64,000 nt of DNA, from positions 124,001 to 188,000 of the forward strand of contig NZ_AULH01000009.1 in assembly GCF_000425185.1 (NCBI RefSeq), given 5' to 3'. A program made the translations under genes and the position numbers. How positions within the stretch are numbered: the stretch's first letter is position 1; each line of letters opens with the position of its first letter. The notes under the pieces are model-generated. The model made no database searches and had not been told where the DNA came from. It worked only from the letters and a program-made list of their open reading frames with translations. Origin of the DNA: Pleomorphomonas koreensis DSM 23070. GTDB lineage: Bacteria; Pseudomonadota; Alphaproteobacteria; Rhizobiales; Pleomorphomonadaceae. Below, piece by piece: positions 16,544 through 24,915 of the stretch.

Positions 16544-19110
16544 TGGTCTCGCCCCGCTTCTGCTTCACCGCGAAAATCACCTCCGGCGCCGTCGATCCCC
16601 AAAAGGGGAAGGTGCTGCTCGACTGGCTCGACGAAGCCGAGGCCAACTTCAAGGCGGCCGGCGACACAGCGCGCGACGCCATGCGCAAGGCCGCCATCGA
16701 GACGGCCGACGAGGCGGCCGCCGAGGCGGCGCGCAAGGCGCAGATCGCCTTCGGGACGGCCAAGGCGCAGGCGGCCGTGCTGCGGCGGGTGACCGCCTAT
16801 ACCAAGACGGTCGGCGAGCTGAAGGCCGAGGGCAAGGCGCCGACCTTCCTGATGCTGCCGCTCGCCGCCGCCATCCGGTCGATGCTGGTTCGCGATCCCT
16901 TCGAGATCGGCATGACCTTCGACAACGTGGTGGCGGCCGGCCATCGCATCAGAGCCGAGGCGCATGCGATGTTCGCCGGAGCGATCGAGACGATGCGGCC
17001 GAAAATGCTCGGCTTCAAGGCAGAGACCGCCTTCGAGGGCGACGTGCTGCGCGAGCTTTACGGACTGGCGACCGGCAACAGCGCGGCGCGCGCCGCAGCG
17101 GAGGCATGGACCAAGACGGCCGAGCATCTTCGGATCGCCTTCAACAAGGCCGGCGGCGCCATACCCTACCGTCAGGATTGGCGCCTGGCGAACCCCAGCC
17201 ATGACGCCGTCAAGGTGCGCACGGCCGGCCGCGACCAGTGGAAGGCCTACACCAAGAGGCTGCTCGACCGGGACAGGATGGTGAGCTTTGCGACAGGACG
17301 GCCGCTCAGCCCCGGCAAGCTCGACAAGCTGCTCGACCAGGTGTTCGACAGCATCGTCAACGAGGGGATGGATGGCGGGCCGAGCGCGGCCGTCAGAGGG
17401 CGGCCGGCCCTCGCGAACACGCGCGCCGATGCCCGCGTGCTGCTGTTCAAGGACGCCGATAGCTGGATGGGTTATGCCAATGCCTTCGGCGGTCACCAGT
17501 CGGTCTACCAGGCCATGCTTGATCACATCGATGGCATGGCGTCCGACATTGCCAAGCTGGAAGTGCTGGGACCGAACCCGGCGGCGCTGAAGCGCTACAT
17601 CGACAGCCTGTTCGACCGCGAGGCCGGCCGGCTGGCCTCGGAAAGCTCGATGGCCGACACCAAAGGCTTCGTGAAGACGGTCAAGAAGAACCTCGGGATC
17701 GGCGACACCGTCAAAGTCGGCCGCAACCAGATCAACGCCCTGTGGAGCCAGGTGGTAACCGGCGATGCCAACCGGCCGGTGCATGAAGGCGTCGCCAACG
17801 CCATGAGCGACATGCGCTCCTGGCTGGTCTCCTCGCAGCTCGGATCGGCCATCATCTCCTCGATCTCCGATCCGGCGCTGCTCGCCATGACGGCGCGCTT
17901 CAACGACATTTCCGCCGTCAAAACGCTTGCCCGTGCCGTCGCCGACATGGGCCGTCCGGGCGCCGAGATCGATGCCTTGCAGCACGGCTTCATCGCCGAC
18001 AGCATCGCCGGCACGGTCGGCGCCGGCGACCGCTTCATGGGCGAGGCCATCCGCAGCGGCACGGCCGCGAAAGCATCGAGCGCCGTCATTCGCGCATCCG
18101 GCCTCCGGCGCTGGACGGCGATCCTCCGCAACGCCTTCGGCATGGAGTTCCAGGCGAAGCTCGCCAACGATGCGGGGCGCGCCTGGGGCGATCTCTCGCC
18201 GGCCTTTCGCGATACGCTCCAGCGCTACGGCATCGGCGATGCCGGCTGGAAGCTGGTCGGCAAGGCCACGCCCTTCGAGCCCCGACCGGGAGCGAAGTTC
18301 ATCCGCCACATGGACGTGGCGGCGATCGGCAGCACGGACGCGCGCCGGGTGGCCGCCTCGATCGCCCGCATGGTCGACACGGAAATGACCTACGCGGTGA
18401 TCGAGAGCGACGCGCTGACCCGCGCCCTGCTGCTCGGCAAGAGCCAGCCGGGCACGCTTGGCGGCGAGACGCGCCGAGCGGTTTCGCTCTACAAGAGCTT
18501 CACGGCGACATTCGTGACCTCCCACATGATGCGGGCCTTCGCCCGAGGATGGGACGGCCGGCGCCTCGGCCATGCCGCCGGCAGCTTCGGATTGATGTCG
18601 GTCATGGGCCTTCTGGCGCTTCAGGCCAAGCAGGTCGCCAACGGCCGCGATCCGCTGCCGACCACTGACGCGAAGACGATCGGCGCCGCCATTCTCCAGG
18701 GCGGCGGCCTCGGCATTTTCGGCGACTTCCTGTTCGCGGACCAAACCCGTTATGGCAACTCGTGGGCGACGACCATCGTCGGCCCGCAGGCCGGCGCCGT
18801 CGAGACCGTGCTCGGCGATTGGCTGATCAAGAACGCCCAGCTCTGGGCGAAGGGCGAGGAGACGCATTTCGCCGGCGACGGCCTCTATGTGCTCGCCCGC
18901 TACATGCCCGGCTCCACCCTCTGGCAGACGCGCCTCGCCTTCCAGCGGGCGGTTGTCGACCAGCTCGCCCTTCAGATCGACCCGCGCACCCCGGAGCGCT
19001 TCCAGCGGATCGAGAAGCAGGCGGCCAAGGAGGCCGGCCAGCGCTTCTGGTGGGCGCCCGGCAAGCCCGCGCCTCGCCGCATGCCGTCCCTGATCGGAGA
19101 TGCCCGATGA
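16543..19110 (+). CDS. Large internal virion/ejection protein, 855 residues
   Basis: No enzyme domain is recognisable. The protein is rich in Ala and long helices. It has a coiled-coil-like N-terminal part (about 25-90), a middle with repeated short hydrophobic helices (about 430-480, including SQLGSAIISSISDPALLAM) and hydrophobic patches near 690-720. This fits an inner-core/ejectosome protein of a podovirus. It overlaps both neighbours by one and four bases, so it is cotranslated with the virion protein upstream and the fibre downstream. Confidence 0.6.
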   Translation: MVSPRFCFTAKITSGAVDPQKGKVLLDWLDEAEANFKAAGDTARDAMRKAAIETADEAAAEAARKAQIAFGTAKAQAAVLRRVTAYTKTVGELKAEGKAPTFLMLPLAAAIRSMLVRDPFEIGMTFDNVVAAGHRIRAEAHAMFAGAIETMRPKMLGFKAETAFEGDVLRELYGLATGNSAARAAAEAWTKTAEHLRIAFNKAGGAIPYRQDWRLANPSHDAVKVRTAGRDQWKAYTKRLLDRDRMVSFATGRPLSPGKLDKLLDQVFDSIVNEGMDGGPSAAVRGRPALANTRADARVLLFKDADSWMGYANAFGGHQSVYQAMLDHIDGMASDIAKLEVLGPNPAALKRYIDSLFDREAGRLASESSMADTKGFVKTVKKNLGIGDTVKVGRNQINALWSQVVTGDANRPVHEGVANAMSDMRSWLVSSQLGSAIISSISDPALLAMTARFNDISAVKTLARAVADMGRPGAEIDALQHGFIADSIAGTVGAGDRFMGEAIRSGTAAKASSAVIRASGLRRWTAILRNAFGMEFQAKLANDAGRAWGDLSPAFRDTLQRYGIGDAGWKLVGKATPFEPRPGAKFIRHMDVAAIGSTDARRVAASIARMVDTEMTYAVIESDALTRALLLGKSQPGTLGGETRRAVSLYKSFTATFVTSHMMRAFARGWDGRRLGHAAGSFGLMSVMGLLALQAKQVANGRDPLPTTDAKTIGAAILQGGGLGIFGDFLFADQTRYGNSWATTIVGPQAGAVETVLGDWLIKNAQLWAKGEETHFAGDGLYVLARYMPGSTLWQTRLAFQRAVVDQLALQIDPRTPERFQRIEKQAAKEAGQRFWWAPGKPAPRRMPSLIGDAR

Positions 19111-20540
19111 CCGTCACATCCATCGTTGTACGCGCGACCGCCCTTTGGACCGGCGCCGAGACCGAGTTTCCGACCGGCATCCAAGTGCTGGAGAGGTCAC
19201 AGCTCGTCGTCAGCCTGACGCCGGCGGGCGGCGACAGCCAGCAGCTCACCCTTGGACTGCACTACTCCGTCGTGCTGTCGGTCGGCGGCGTGGCGACGGT
19301 CGTGCCGCTCGGGGCCTTCCCAGCGATGCCGGGTACCGTGTCCTTTGAGCGCGATACGCCCATGACGCAGGACTACGATCCGACGGCGACCGACACCTAT
19401 GACGCCGCCGGCCATGCCGCCGCGCTCGACCGGTCGGCCATGCGCGTTGCCGAGCTGTCGCAGCTTGTCGAGGACATCGACGCGGCGTCGATCGTCGTCG
19501 CCGGCGGCGCATCAAGCGTGCCCGAGGGGGCAGTGTATGTCTCGGACGGCGACGGCGGCGCCATCGCAGGGCCAACGGCCTCCGAGATCGACGCGGCCCG
19601 GACGGCGGCCGTGAATGCAGCCGGGACGGCAAGTGCCGCCGCTGGCGCTGCGCTGGGGGCGGTAACGGGGGCCACTCAGGCGGCCGACCGCGCCGAGGCG
19701 GCTGCGGCGTCGGTCGAGGGGTACGTCTCCTACGAAGACGAGCAGGACCTATCTCCAGGGCAGCGAGCGCAGGCGCTTGAAAACCTCGGGCTGGGCGATC
19801 TGCAAAATGCGCTGACGCCGCTCGCCTTCACGGCCGCCGCCGGGCAGACGGTATTCGACCTCGGGATGTCACCGTCGCCGGCCCACTGCATCGTCTCCCT
19901 GAATGGCGCGTGGCTCGTCGGGGGCGGCGCCGATTATACGATTGCCGTGTCAACGCTGACACTGACGACGCCGGCGGCCGCTGGTGATCGCATCGCCGGC
20001 GTGGCGATCGGCTCGTTCGAGGTCGCGGGCGCACTGACCTCCGCCGCCAACCTTGCCGACCTCGGCAACGTGGCAGTCGCGCGGAACAATCTCGGTCTCG
20101 GCACTGCGGCGGTGCTCGATGCCGGCACCGGTGCAAATCAAGTCCTGAAAATCGGCGGTGACGGAAAACTCCCGGCCGTCGACGGCTCGCGTTTGACCGG
20201 CCTGATCTTCACAAAGTCTTTCTCGTCGGCAGAGCAGGCATGGACTGCCGCCGCCTTGTTCACGATACCGCATGGTTTCGGCGTCGCACCCAAAATGCTG
20301 AGATGGCATTTGGTCTGTAAAACAGCGGAGGCCGGGTTCGCTGTCGGTGATAGTGTTGATTTCGTCATGCCGGCGCCGAACGCTTTCACGTACTATTATG
20401 GCGCGGTGTGGTGCGATGCGACGAATATTAACGTGCGCACGACCAGCAATCTCCAACTCCAAATTCCACACAAGACAACCGGTGTGGCCACAACTCTGAC
20501 GCTCGCCGGCTGGCGCTGGACGGTGGAGGCCTACGCATGA
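19107..20540 (+). CDS. Tail fibre protein, T7 gp17-like N-terminus
   Basis: The 477-residue protein starts with a tail-attachment domain of the T7 fibre type: TEFPTGIQVLERSQLVV, LTLGLHYSV, then GTVSFERDTPMTQDYDP (about residues 10-90). A long Ala-rich trimeric coiled-coil shaft follows (about 90-210), then repeated NLGLG segments typical of fibre shafts. Near residue 350 it has GKLPAVDGSRLTGL, followed by a distinct aromatic receptor-binding tip. ATG 19107 overlaps the previous stop and the gene overlaps the next by four bases. Confidence 0.85.
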   Translation: MTVTSIVVRATALWTGAETEFPTGIQVLERSQLVVSLTPAGGDSQQLTLGLHYSVVLSVGGVATVVPLGAFPAMPGTVSFERDTPMTQDYDPTATDTYDAAGHAAALDRSAMRVAELSQLVEDIDAASIVVAGGASSVPEGAVYVSDGDGGAIAGPTASEIDAARTAAVNAAGTASAAAGAALGAVTGATQAADRAEAAAASVEGYVSYEDEQDLSPGQRAQALENLGLGDLQNALTPLAFTAAAGQTVFDLGMSPSPAHCIVSLNGAWLVGGGADYTIAVSTLTLTTPAAAGDRIAGVAIGSFEVAGALTSAANLADLGNVAVARNNLGLGTAAVLDAGTGANQVLKIGGDGKLPAVDGSRLTGLIFTKSFSSAEQAWTAAALFTIPHGFGVAPKMLRWHLVCKTAEAGFAVGDSVDFVMPAPNAFTYYYGAVWCDATNINVRTTSNLQLQIPHKTTGVATTLTLAGWRWTVEAYA

Positions 20541-21142
20541 GCTTTGCTGCAAATCTCGCCGCTCTCGCCCGCCGTGTCGTCGGCACCGCGGCCAACAACC
20601 TGCTGGCGCTCGATGGGGCTGGCAAACTCCCGGCGGTCGACGGGTCGCAACTTACGGGCCTGCCGGCGCCCCTGGTCCGTGGCGCAACGATTGCGACGAC
20701 GTCGGGCACTGCAATCGACTTCGTCGGCATTCCGAGCACGGCGCGAAAGATCACCCTTGCCCTGAAAGGGGTGACGACCTCCGCCAGCTCGGCGCAGATC
20801 ATCCTGCAACTTGGGGCCGGCGCTGTTGTGGCTACCGGATATGCCGGTGTCATGATGCATGCCGGCGGCGCGAACTCGAGCGGCGGCATTTATACGGTCA
20901 CAACCGGCTTCGCCGTGACGTGGGAAGATGTGGCGCAAGCTGCGACGGGCATCTGCACCTTGATCAATCGGACAGGCAACGAGTGGGTGCTCAGCAGCCT
21001 CCTTGCGGAGAACGGCAAGGCGTATGTGGCTTGCGCTGGTGGCTCCAAAGATCTGGCCGGCGTCCTTGACCGCATCCGCATCACGACCACCGGAGGGACC
21101 AATACTTTTACCGCCGGATCGATCACTATTTTCTGGGAGTAA
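20537..21142 (+). CDS. Second tail fibre/tip protein
   Basis: A 201-residue protein with a short N-terminal linker, the motif GKLPAVDGSQLTGLP (about residues 27-41) also present in the preceding fibre, and a beta-rich C-terminal domain (ITTTGGTNTFTAGSITIFWE at the end) like the tips of phage fibres. It could be a distal fibre subunit joined to the first fibre, or an alternative tip. It overlaps the first fibre gene by four bases. Confidence 0.7.
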   Translation: MSFAANLAALARRVVGTAANNLLALDGAGKLPAVDGSQLTGLPAPLVRGATIATTSGTAIDFVGIPSTARKITLALKGVTTSASSAQIILQLGAGAVVATGYAGVMMHAGGANSSGGIYTVTTGFAVTWEDVAQAATGICTLINRTGNEWVLSSLLAENGKAYVACAGGSKDLAGVLDRIRITTTGGTNTFTAGSITIFWE

Positions 21143-21147
21143 TCACG

Positions 21148-21603
21148 ATGCGCTTGGAGATCGATGTCACGAGCGGAGATGTGACCGAACACGAAGACGA
21201 CATCACCGAGCCCTCCCTCGACGATCTTCGCGCGGCCAAGCTATCGGCCATCACGACGGCGGCCGATGCGCTGCTCGCCGCCGGCGCGCCGGTCGACGGC
21301 GGCCTGCATGTCGCCCTCGATGCCGGCAGCCGCGCCGACCTGACCGCCATGGCGGCGACTGCAACGGCGGCCGCCAGCGGTGCCGTGTCGTGGCCGGCAT
21401 CGTACTCGCGCGGCTGGATCAGCGCCGAGAACATCCGCATCCCGCTTGCCACGCCGGCCGCCGGCCTGACGCTCGCCGCCGACGTCGGCGCCTACTACGC
21501 CGCGATCGTCCAGCGCCGGCGCGACCTCAAGGACGCTGCGCTGGCGGCCGGGGATGCCGCCGCGCTCGACGCCATCGACATCAACGCCGGCTGGCCGGGG
21601 TGA
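21148..21603 (+). CDS. DUF4376 tail-fibre-associated protein
   Basis: The 151-residue protein matches the DUF4376 pattern: an N-terminal beta segment, then ITTAADALLAAGAPVDGGLHV and AAGLTLAADVGAYYAA near the C-terminus. Such proteins follow fibre genes in many alphaproteobacterial prophages and are presumed fibre assembly or attachment factors. The start at 21148 is five bases after the fibre stop, behind GGGAGTAATC. Confidence 0.7.
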   Translation: MRLEIDVTSGDVTEHEDDITEPSLDDLRAAKLSAITTAADALLAAGAPVDGGLHVALDAGSRADLTAMAATATAAASGAVSWPASYSRGWISAENIRIPLATPAAGLTLAADVGAYYAAIVQRRRDLKDAALAAGDAAALDAIDINAGWPG

Positions 21604-21659
21604 GCCGACGAGACCTTTCCGGGAGGGACGCGCTCAGGTTCCGACAGAGAGGCAAAGAT

Positions 21660-22370
21660 ATGAACGCCGCCGAACAGAACTTCAGATCGATTGTCCCAAG
21701 CGCCATGAAGTCGCTCATGCGTCTGGTGCCGGCCTGGACTGTCGAGGATGCCGCCGCTGCCTTTGGCAATGGGGGTCACGAAAGCCTCGGTTTCACCAAG
21801 CTTCAGGAGGTCAAGCCGATCGCCGGCCGTGGCGGCTTCGGCTGGTTTCAGTGGACCGGTCCCCGCCGGCGGGCCTTCGAGGCCTGGTGCCGGGAGGAAG
21901 GCCTCGACCCGGCCGGCCCCTCGGCGAACATCGGCTTCCTGGCGCACGAACTCGCGACCAGCGAAAGGGCGACCGTCGGCAAGGTGTCGGCGGCACTCGG
22001 CCTTGAGGCCAAGACCAAGGCGTTCGAGATGGCGTTCGAGAGGCCGGGCGTGGCGCACACGGATCGGCGCCTCGCCTGGGCGCGGATCGCGCTCGACGCC
22101 TACAACACGGCCTATCCGGCGACGGCCGTGCCGCTGACGCCCGAGAAACCCAAGGCGCCGGCGACGGTGTCCGGTCTCGACAAGCCCATGGCGCTGTCGA
22201 CCATCAACGTCGCCTCCCTCGCCAGCGCGGCGACCGGCGGCATTGCCGCCTTCAGTGGCCTCGACTGGCGCGTGGCCCTGCCGATCGTGCTGGTGCTCGG
22301 CGTGCTCGCCGCCTGGGTGATCTGGCAGCGCAGCCGCTACGCCAGGAAGGCCCGCGAGGCGGGGGTGTGA
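21660..22370 (+). CDS. Endolysin (phage tail lysozyme-type) with C-terminal membrane anchor
   Basis: The 236-residue protein has an N-terminal muramidase-like domain (about 1-145) with NGGHES carrying the likely catalytic Glu near residue 41, and the glycine/aromatic signature GRGGFGWFQWTGPRRRAFE, which I associate with phage lysozyme 2/tail lysozyme domains. After a Pro-rich linker, a transmembrane helix (about 200-225, ending WVIWQRSRYARKARE) anchors it, so it may need membrane release or holin action. Purine-rich GACAGAGAGGCAAAG precedes ATG 21660. It is followed immediately by the spanin genes. Confidence 0.8.
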   Translation: MNAAEQNFRSIVPSAMKSLMRLVPAWTVEDAAAAFGNGGHESLGFTKLQEVKPIAGRGGFGWFQWTGPRRRAFEAWCREEGLDPAGPSANIGFLAHELATSERATVGKVSAALGLEAKTKAFEMAFERPGVAHTDRRLAWARIALDAYNTAYPATAVPLTPEKPKAPATVSGLDKPMALSTINVASLASAATGGIAAFSGLDWRVALPIVLVLGVLAAWVIWQRSRYARKAREAGV

Positions 22371-22371
22371 C

Positions 22372-22641
22372 ATGCCCCTTGCCGTCCTTTCTACCCTCCT
22401 GAAGATGAACGGCCGATCGATCCTGTTCGGACTGGCTGCTGTTGCCGCGCTGCTGGCCGCCTGGTGGCTGTTTGCCGCTGGTCAGCACCACGAGCAAGCC
22501 AAGTCCGATCGGGCGTCCCTGCGCGCCTACGAGGAAAGGAACAGGATCGATGAAAGCCTCGACGGGCTCTCGCCTCATCAGCTCTGCCGCCGCGCTGGCG
22601 GCGGCGATCTCTGTGACAGCGTGCGCGGCGGCGCGCCCTGA
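22372..22641 (+). CDS. Inner-membrane spanin (Rz-like)
   Basis: The 89-residue protein has one N-terminal transmembrane helix (about residues 17-36, GLAAVAALLAAWWLFAAG), a short periplasmic charged helix and a C-terminal SPHQLCRRAGG motif common to small phage i-spanins of Hyphomicrobiales. It would link the inner to the outer membrane during lysis. A start at ATG 22405 is possible. A second lysis gene lies inside it in the +1 frame. Confidence 0.7.
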   Translation: MPLAVLSTLLKMNGRSILFGLAAVAALLAAWWLFAAGQHHEQAKSDRASLRAYEERNRIDESLDGLSPHQLCRRAGGGDLCDSVRGGAP

Positions 22642-22768
22642 GGGCAATGCCGGCCTCAAGGTGGTCACGCCGCTCAAGCCCGCCGCTGCCGTCTGCCTCG
22701 CCAACGAAGATCCGAGCGCGCTGAGGAAGATCCTCGGCAACGACGAAATGATCAGGAAGGCGAGATGA
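22550..22768 (+). CDS. Outer-membrane spanin lipoprotein (Rz1-like), nested
   Basis: The 72-residue protein starts inside the i-spanin gene in another frame, preceded by GAGGAAAGGA. It has a lipoprotein signal peptide: basic start MKASTGSR, a hydrophobic stretch, and a lipobox ending VTAC with Cys25. The mature part is short and Pro/Ala-containing, as in Rz1. The embedded arrangement is the classic Rz/Rz1 overlap and makes both assignments stronger. Confidence 0.72.
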   Translation: MKASTGSRLISSAAALAAAISVTACAAARPEGNAGLKVVTPLKPAAAVCLANEDPSALRKILGNDEMIRKAR

Positions 22769-23013
22769 TATCCAATCAACCCCCTAGGTGGTGGGATCAC
22801 GTGACGTTCTCGAATATTCTCGCGGTTGCCGCCATCCTCACGGCAGCCGGCGGCATGATGACGACGGTGCAATCCTACGATCGGCGCATCGGCTCAGTCG
22901 AGGCGGACCTCAAGCTGAGCCAAGCCGACATGGCGCGGGTTGCGGCTGATCTCGCCGCAATCCGCACCGACATCAGTTACCTCCGCGCCAGCATGGATAG
23001 AGGGCAGCGTTGA
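22765..23013 (+). CDS. Small membrane protein with coiled coil, possible holin
   Basis: The 82-residue protein has a single hydrophobic segment at about residues 16-36 (ILAVAAILTAAGGMM) and a C-terminal heptad-like helix with an IGSVEADLKLSQADMARV stretch. It is in the lysis cassette, overlapping the o-spanin stop by four bases. A holin or antiholin function is likely from position, but the single membrane span plus coiled coil also fits a superinfection or membrane-tethering protein. Confidence 0.55.
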   Translation: MISNQPPRWWDHVTFSNILAVAAILTAAGGMMTTVQSYDRRIGSVEADLKLSQADMARVAADLAAIRTDISYLRASMDRGQR

Positions 23014-23023
23014 TGCCGCAGGC

Positions 23024-23575
23024 TCAGTTGTTCATCGCTTCGAGGGCGCGATAGACGCTGGCTCGGCTGATCCCCATGCGCCGGGCAATCTCGCTGGGAC
23101 CGATCCCCTGTTCGGCAAGGTCCTTCACCTTGCCGGCGTCGATCGACGGTTTGCGGCCGGTGTAGACGCCGGCCTCCTTGGCGGCCGCGATCCCTTCGGC
23201 CTGGCGCTCGCGGCGCAGGTTGGTCTCGAATTCCGCGAACACGCCGAGCATATCGAGAAATGCCTTGCCGGCGGCCGTCGAGGTGTCGACCGGCTGTTCG
23301 GTCGCCTTGAGCGAGACGCCCTTGCGCTTCAACTCGTGCACGATGTCCTGAAGATCCTTCATGCTGCGGGCCAGACGGTCGATGCGGGTGACCACCAGGA
23401 CGTCGCCGGCGCGCACGAACTGGAGCAGGGTCTCCAGCTCCGGCCGGCCATCGCGCGACGTGCCGCTGGCCTGCTCCGAGCGGATGACCTCACAACCCGC
23501 CGCCCGCAACGCTGCGATCTGCACGGCGCAGTCCTGATCGACGGTCGAGACGCGGGCGTAGCCATAGATTGCCAT
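23024..23575 (-). CDS. Serine recombinase, resolvase/invertase family
   Basis: The 183-residue protein has the N-terminal catalytic domain of small serine recombinases. It begins YGYARVSTVDQD with the nucleophilic Ser, then the RPELETLLQFVRAGDVLVV and RIDRLARS motifs. The C-terminal helix-turn-helix reads GPSEIARRMGISRASVYRAL. It is a resolvase/DNA invertase-sized enzyme, not a large serine integrase. ATG 23575 is preferred, with GGAGG six bases upstream. It converges with the lysis cassette. Confidence 0.88.
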   Translation of the reverse strand: MAIYGYARVSTVDQDCAVQIAALRAAGCEVIRSEQASGTSRDGRPELETLLQFVRAGDVLVVTRIDRLARSMKDLQDIVHELKRKGVSLKATEQPVDTSTAAGKAFLDMLGVFAEFETNLRRERQAEGIAAAKEAGVYTGRKPSIDAGKVKDLAEQGIGPSEIARRMGISRASVYRALEAMNN

Positions 23576-23600
23576 GGGTGACCTCCAATGTTGTATCATT

Positions 23601-23629
23601 AGAGTATGCATTAAGAAACAATGTGTCAA
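23601..23629 (-). promoter_or_regulatory. Possible promoter of the recombinase gene
   Basis: On the minus strand TTGACA (23629-23624) is followed after 17 bp by TACTCT, a weak -10 hexamer, about 25 bp before the recombinase start. Short dyads such as AATG...CATT at 23587-23600 could be recombinase-binding half-sites. Confidence 0.4.
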
Positions 23630-23630
23630 G

Positions 23631-23656
23631 TCCCGCGCCGCCCGTCCGGCGCGGGA
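23631..23656. terminator. Strong GC-rich hairpin between recombinase and upstream operon
   Basis: TCCCGCGCCG (23631-23640) pairs perfectly with CGGCGCGGGA (23647-23656) around a 6-nt loop. It lies just downstream of the Bro-N/small-protein pair on the minus strand. There is no U-run, so termination would need help; a Rho-independent role is unproven. Confidence 0.5.
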
Positions 23657-23665
23657 TATCTGAGG

Positions 23666-23896
23666 TCAACGCGGCCCCTCGATCACGCGGCAGCAATGAT
23701 CGGCCGTATCGCGGATTGATCGGATGAGCTGGACCGTCAAGTTGTCCTGGCGGGAGCCGCCGCTCTCGATCGAGCGGAGCAGGAGCTTGGCCGCCTGGCT
23801 GATGCGCTGGTTCTCGATGTAGAGCGTTTCGCCGAGATCGATGATTTCGGCGAGCGTTCTTCCCATTGCAGCCGCGCAGATTTCTTGCGTGTTCAT
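23666..23896 (-). CDS. Small prophage protein, 76 residues, unknown function
   Basis: Unrecognised, mostly helical protein beginning MNTQEICAAAMGRT, with the segment IENQRISQAAKLLLRSIESGG. It overlaps the 3' end of the Bro-N gene by four bases (ATGA), so the two are cotranslated; a regulatory partner of the antirepressor is a reasonable but untested idea. Confidence 0.55.
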   Translation of the reverse strand: MNTQEICAAAMGRTLAEIIDLGETLYIENQRISQAAKLLLRSIESGGSRQDNLTVQLIRSIRDTADHCCRVIEGPR

Positions 23897-24915
23897 GGAT
23901 ACACCTCGTTTACAAACGAGGCAGTTGTGGACGGCGATTGGTTGCTATCCGGCGAGCACGCAACCTCCTTTAGCGCAAGGTCTAGTTGGTCCGGCGGCAC
24001 GACGGTGCCCCGGCCGTTGTAGCCGATGGCGGCAATGCGGGCGGTGCCGGCGGCAGCGCCGGGCAGGTCGCGCAGCCTGAGGGCGGCGTCGGTTTCGCGG
24101 GCGGTGCCGGCGAAGGCGTGCGTGATGGCCGGCGCCCGATTGGCGACGAACAGGGCACCTTCCGGCACGGCACGGCCGGCAAGGCGCCAGACGAGCTTCA
24201 GGCCAAGCGGCTCGACCAGATCGGAGCGCTTCAATTCGACGGCGCGGGCGATCTGGTCGCCGATGATGACGCCGTCCCTGTCCGGTGCCGAGAGAAGATC
24301 GACGAGGATCGCGAAGGCTTCCTCCTCAATGAGCGGCGACACCGAGGCGAGCGGCATGCGCATGTCGCCGGCGGCCGGCATGTCCAGCTCGCGCCAGACG
24401 CGGGCGGCGAAGGCGCGGCCCATCAGGATACGGGCCTCGCGGACGGCGGCCGTCTTGGCGGTCAGTTCGGCAACGTGGTCGCCGGAGGCACGCCGGGCCG
24501 GCAACTCGTCGGCGGGATCGGCTTCGTCTTGCCGGCCGGGCAGGGTGTAGGTGCCGGTGCGGCGGAGGGCGGGAAGGACGTCGTGCGCCAGCCAGCGCTT
24601 GAAGCGCTCGGCTTCCGGCTTGCGGGATGTGAAGATGAGGCGGAAGACGCCGGCCTCGGAGACAATGGTGGCATAGCCTCGACCACCACGAGAAGGGTCG
24701 CTATTGCCGACCCTTTCGGTGGGGAATGGGTCGGCAATAGCGACCCCATCCTGTCGTTCGTCGTCATCCAGGCGGCAAAGCGCGTCGCTTTCATTCTTGA
24801 TTTCGAGCACTCGGCACACGTCGCGGCCGACGAACCACGGTTCACCGTCGATCATGATGGTGCGCACGAGCTTGTCTTCAAAAGCGAGCGCGACGATTTT
24901 GGGTTGGTCACCCAT
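23893..24915 (-). CDS. Bro-N domain antirepressor-like protein
   Basis: The 340-residue protein has an N-terminal BRO family domain (about residues 8-125): an MIDGEPWFVGRDVCRVLEI start, VSEAGVFRLIFTSRKPEAERFKRWLAHDVLPALRR-type motifs seen at residues 84-118, and the TGTYTLPG end. Such domains bind DNA and act as phage antirepressors. The C-terminal half is unrecognised. It is transcribed opposite to the late genes and forms an operon with the small gene downstream. Confidence 0.82.
   Translation of the reverse strand: MGDQPKIVALAFEDKLVRTIMIDGEPWFVGRDVCRVLEIKNESDALCRLDDDERQDGVAIADPFPTERVGNSDPSRGGRGYATIVSEAGVFRLIFTSRKPEAERFKRWLAHDVLPALRRTGTYTLPGRQDEADPADELPARRASGDHVAELTAKTAAVREARILMGRAFAARVWRELDMPAAGDMRMPLASVSPLIEEEAFAILVDLLSAPDRDGVIIGDQIARAVELKRSDLVEPLGLKLVWRLAGRAVPEGALFVANRAPAITHAFAGTARETDAALRLRDLPGAAAGTARIAAIGYNGRGTVVPPDQLDLALKEVACSPDSNQSPSTTASFVNEVYP

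Noticed and set aside
23024-23575. The serine recombinase as the phage integrase
   Set aside because: It has 183 residues with a simple resolvase C-terminal helix-turn-helix; large serine integrases have long C-terminal domains. The true integrase is probably left of the window.
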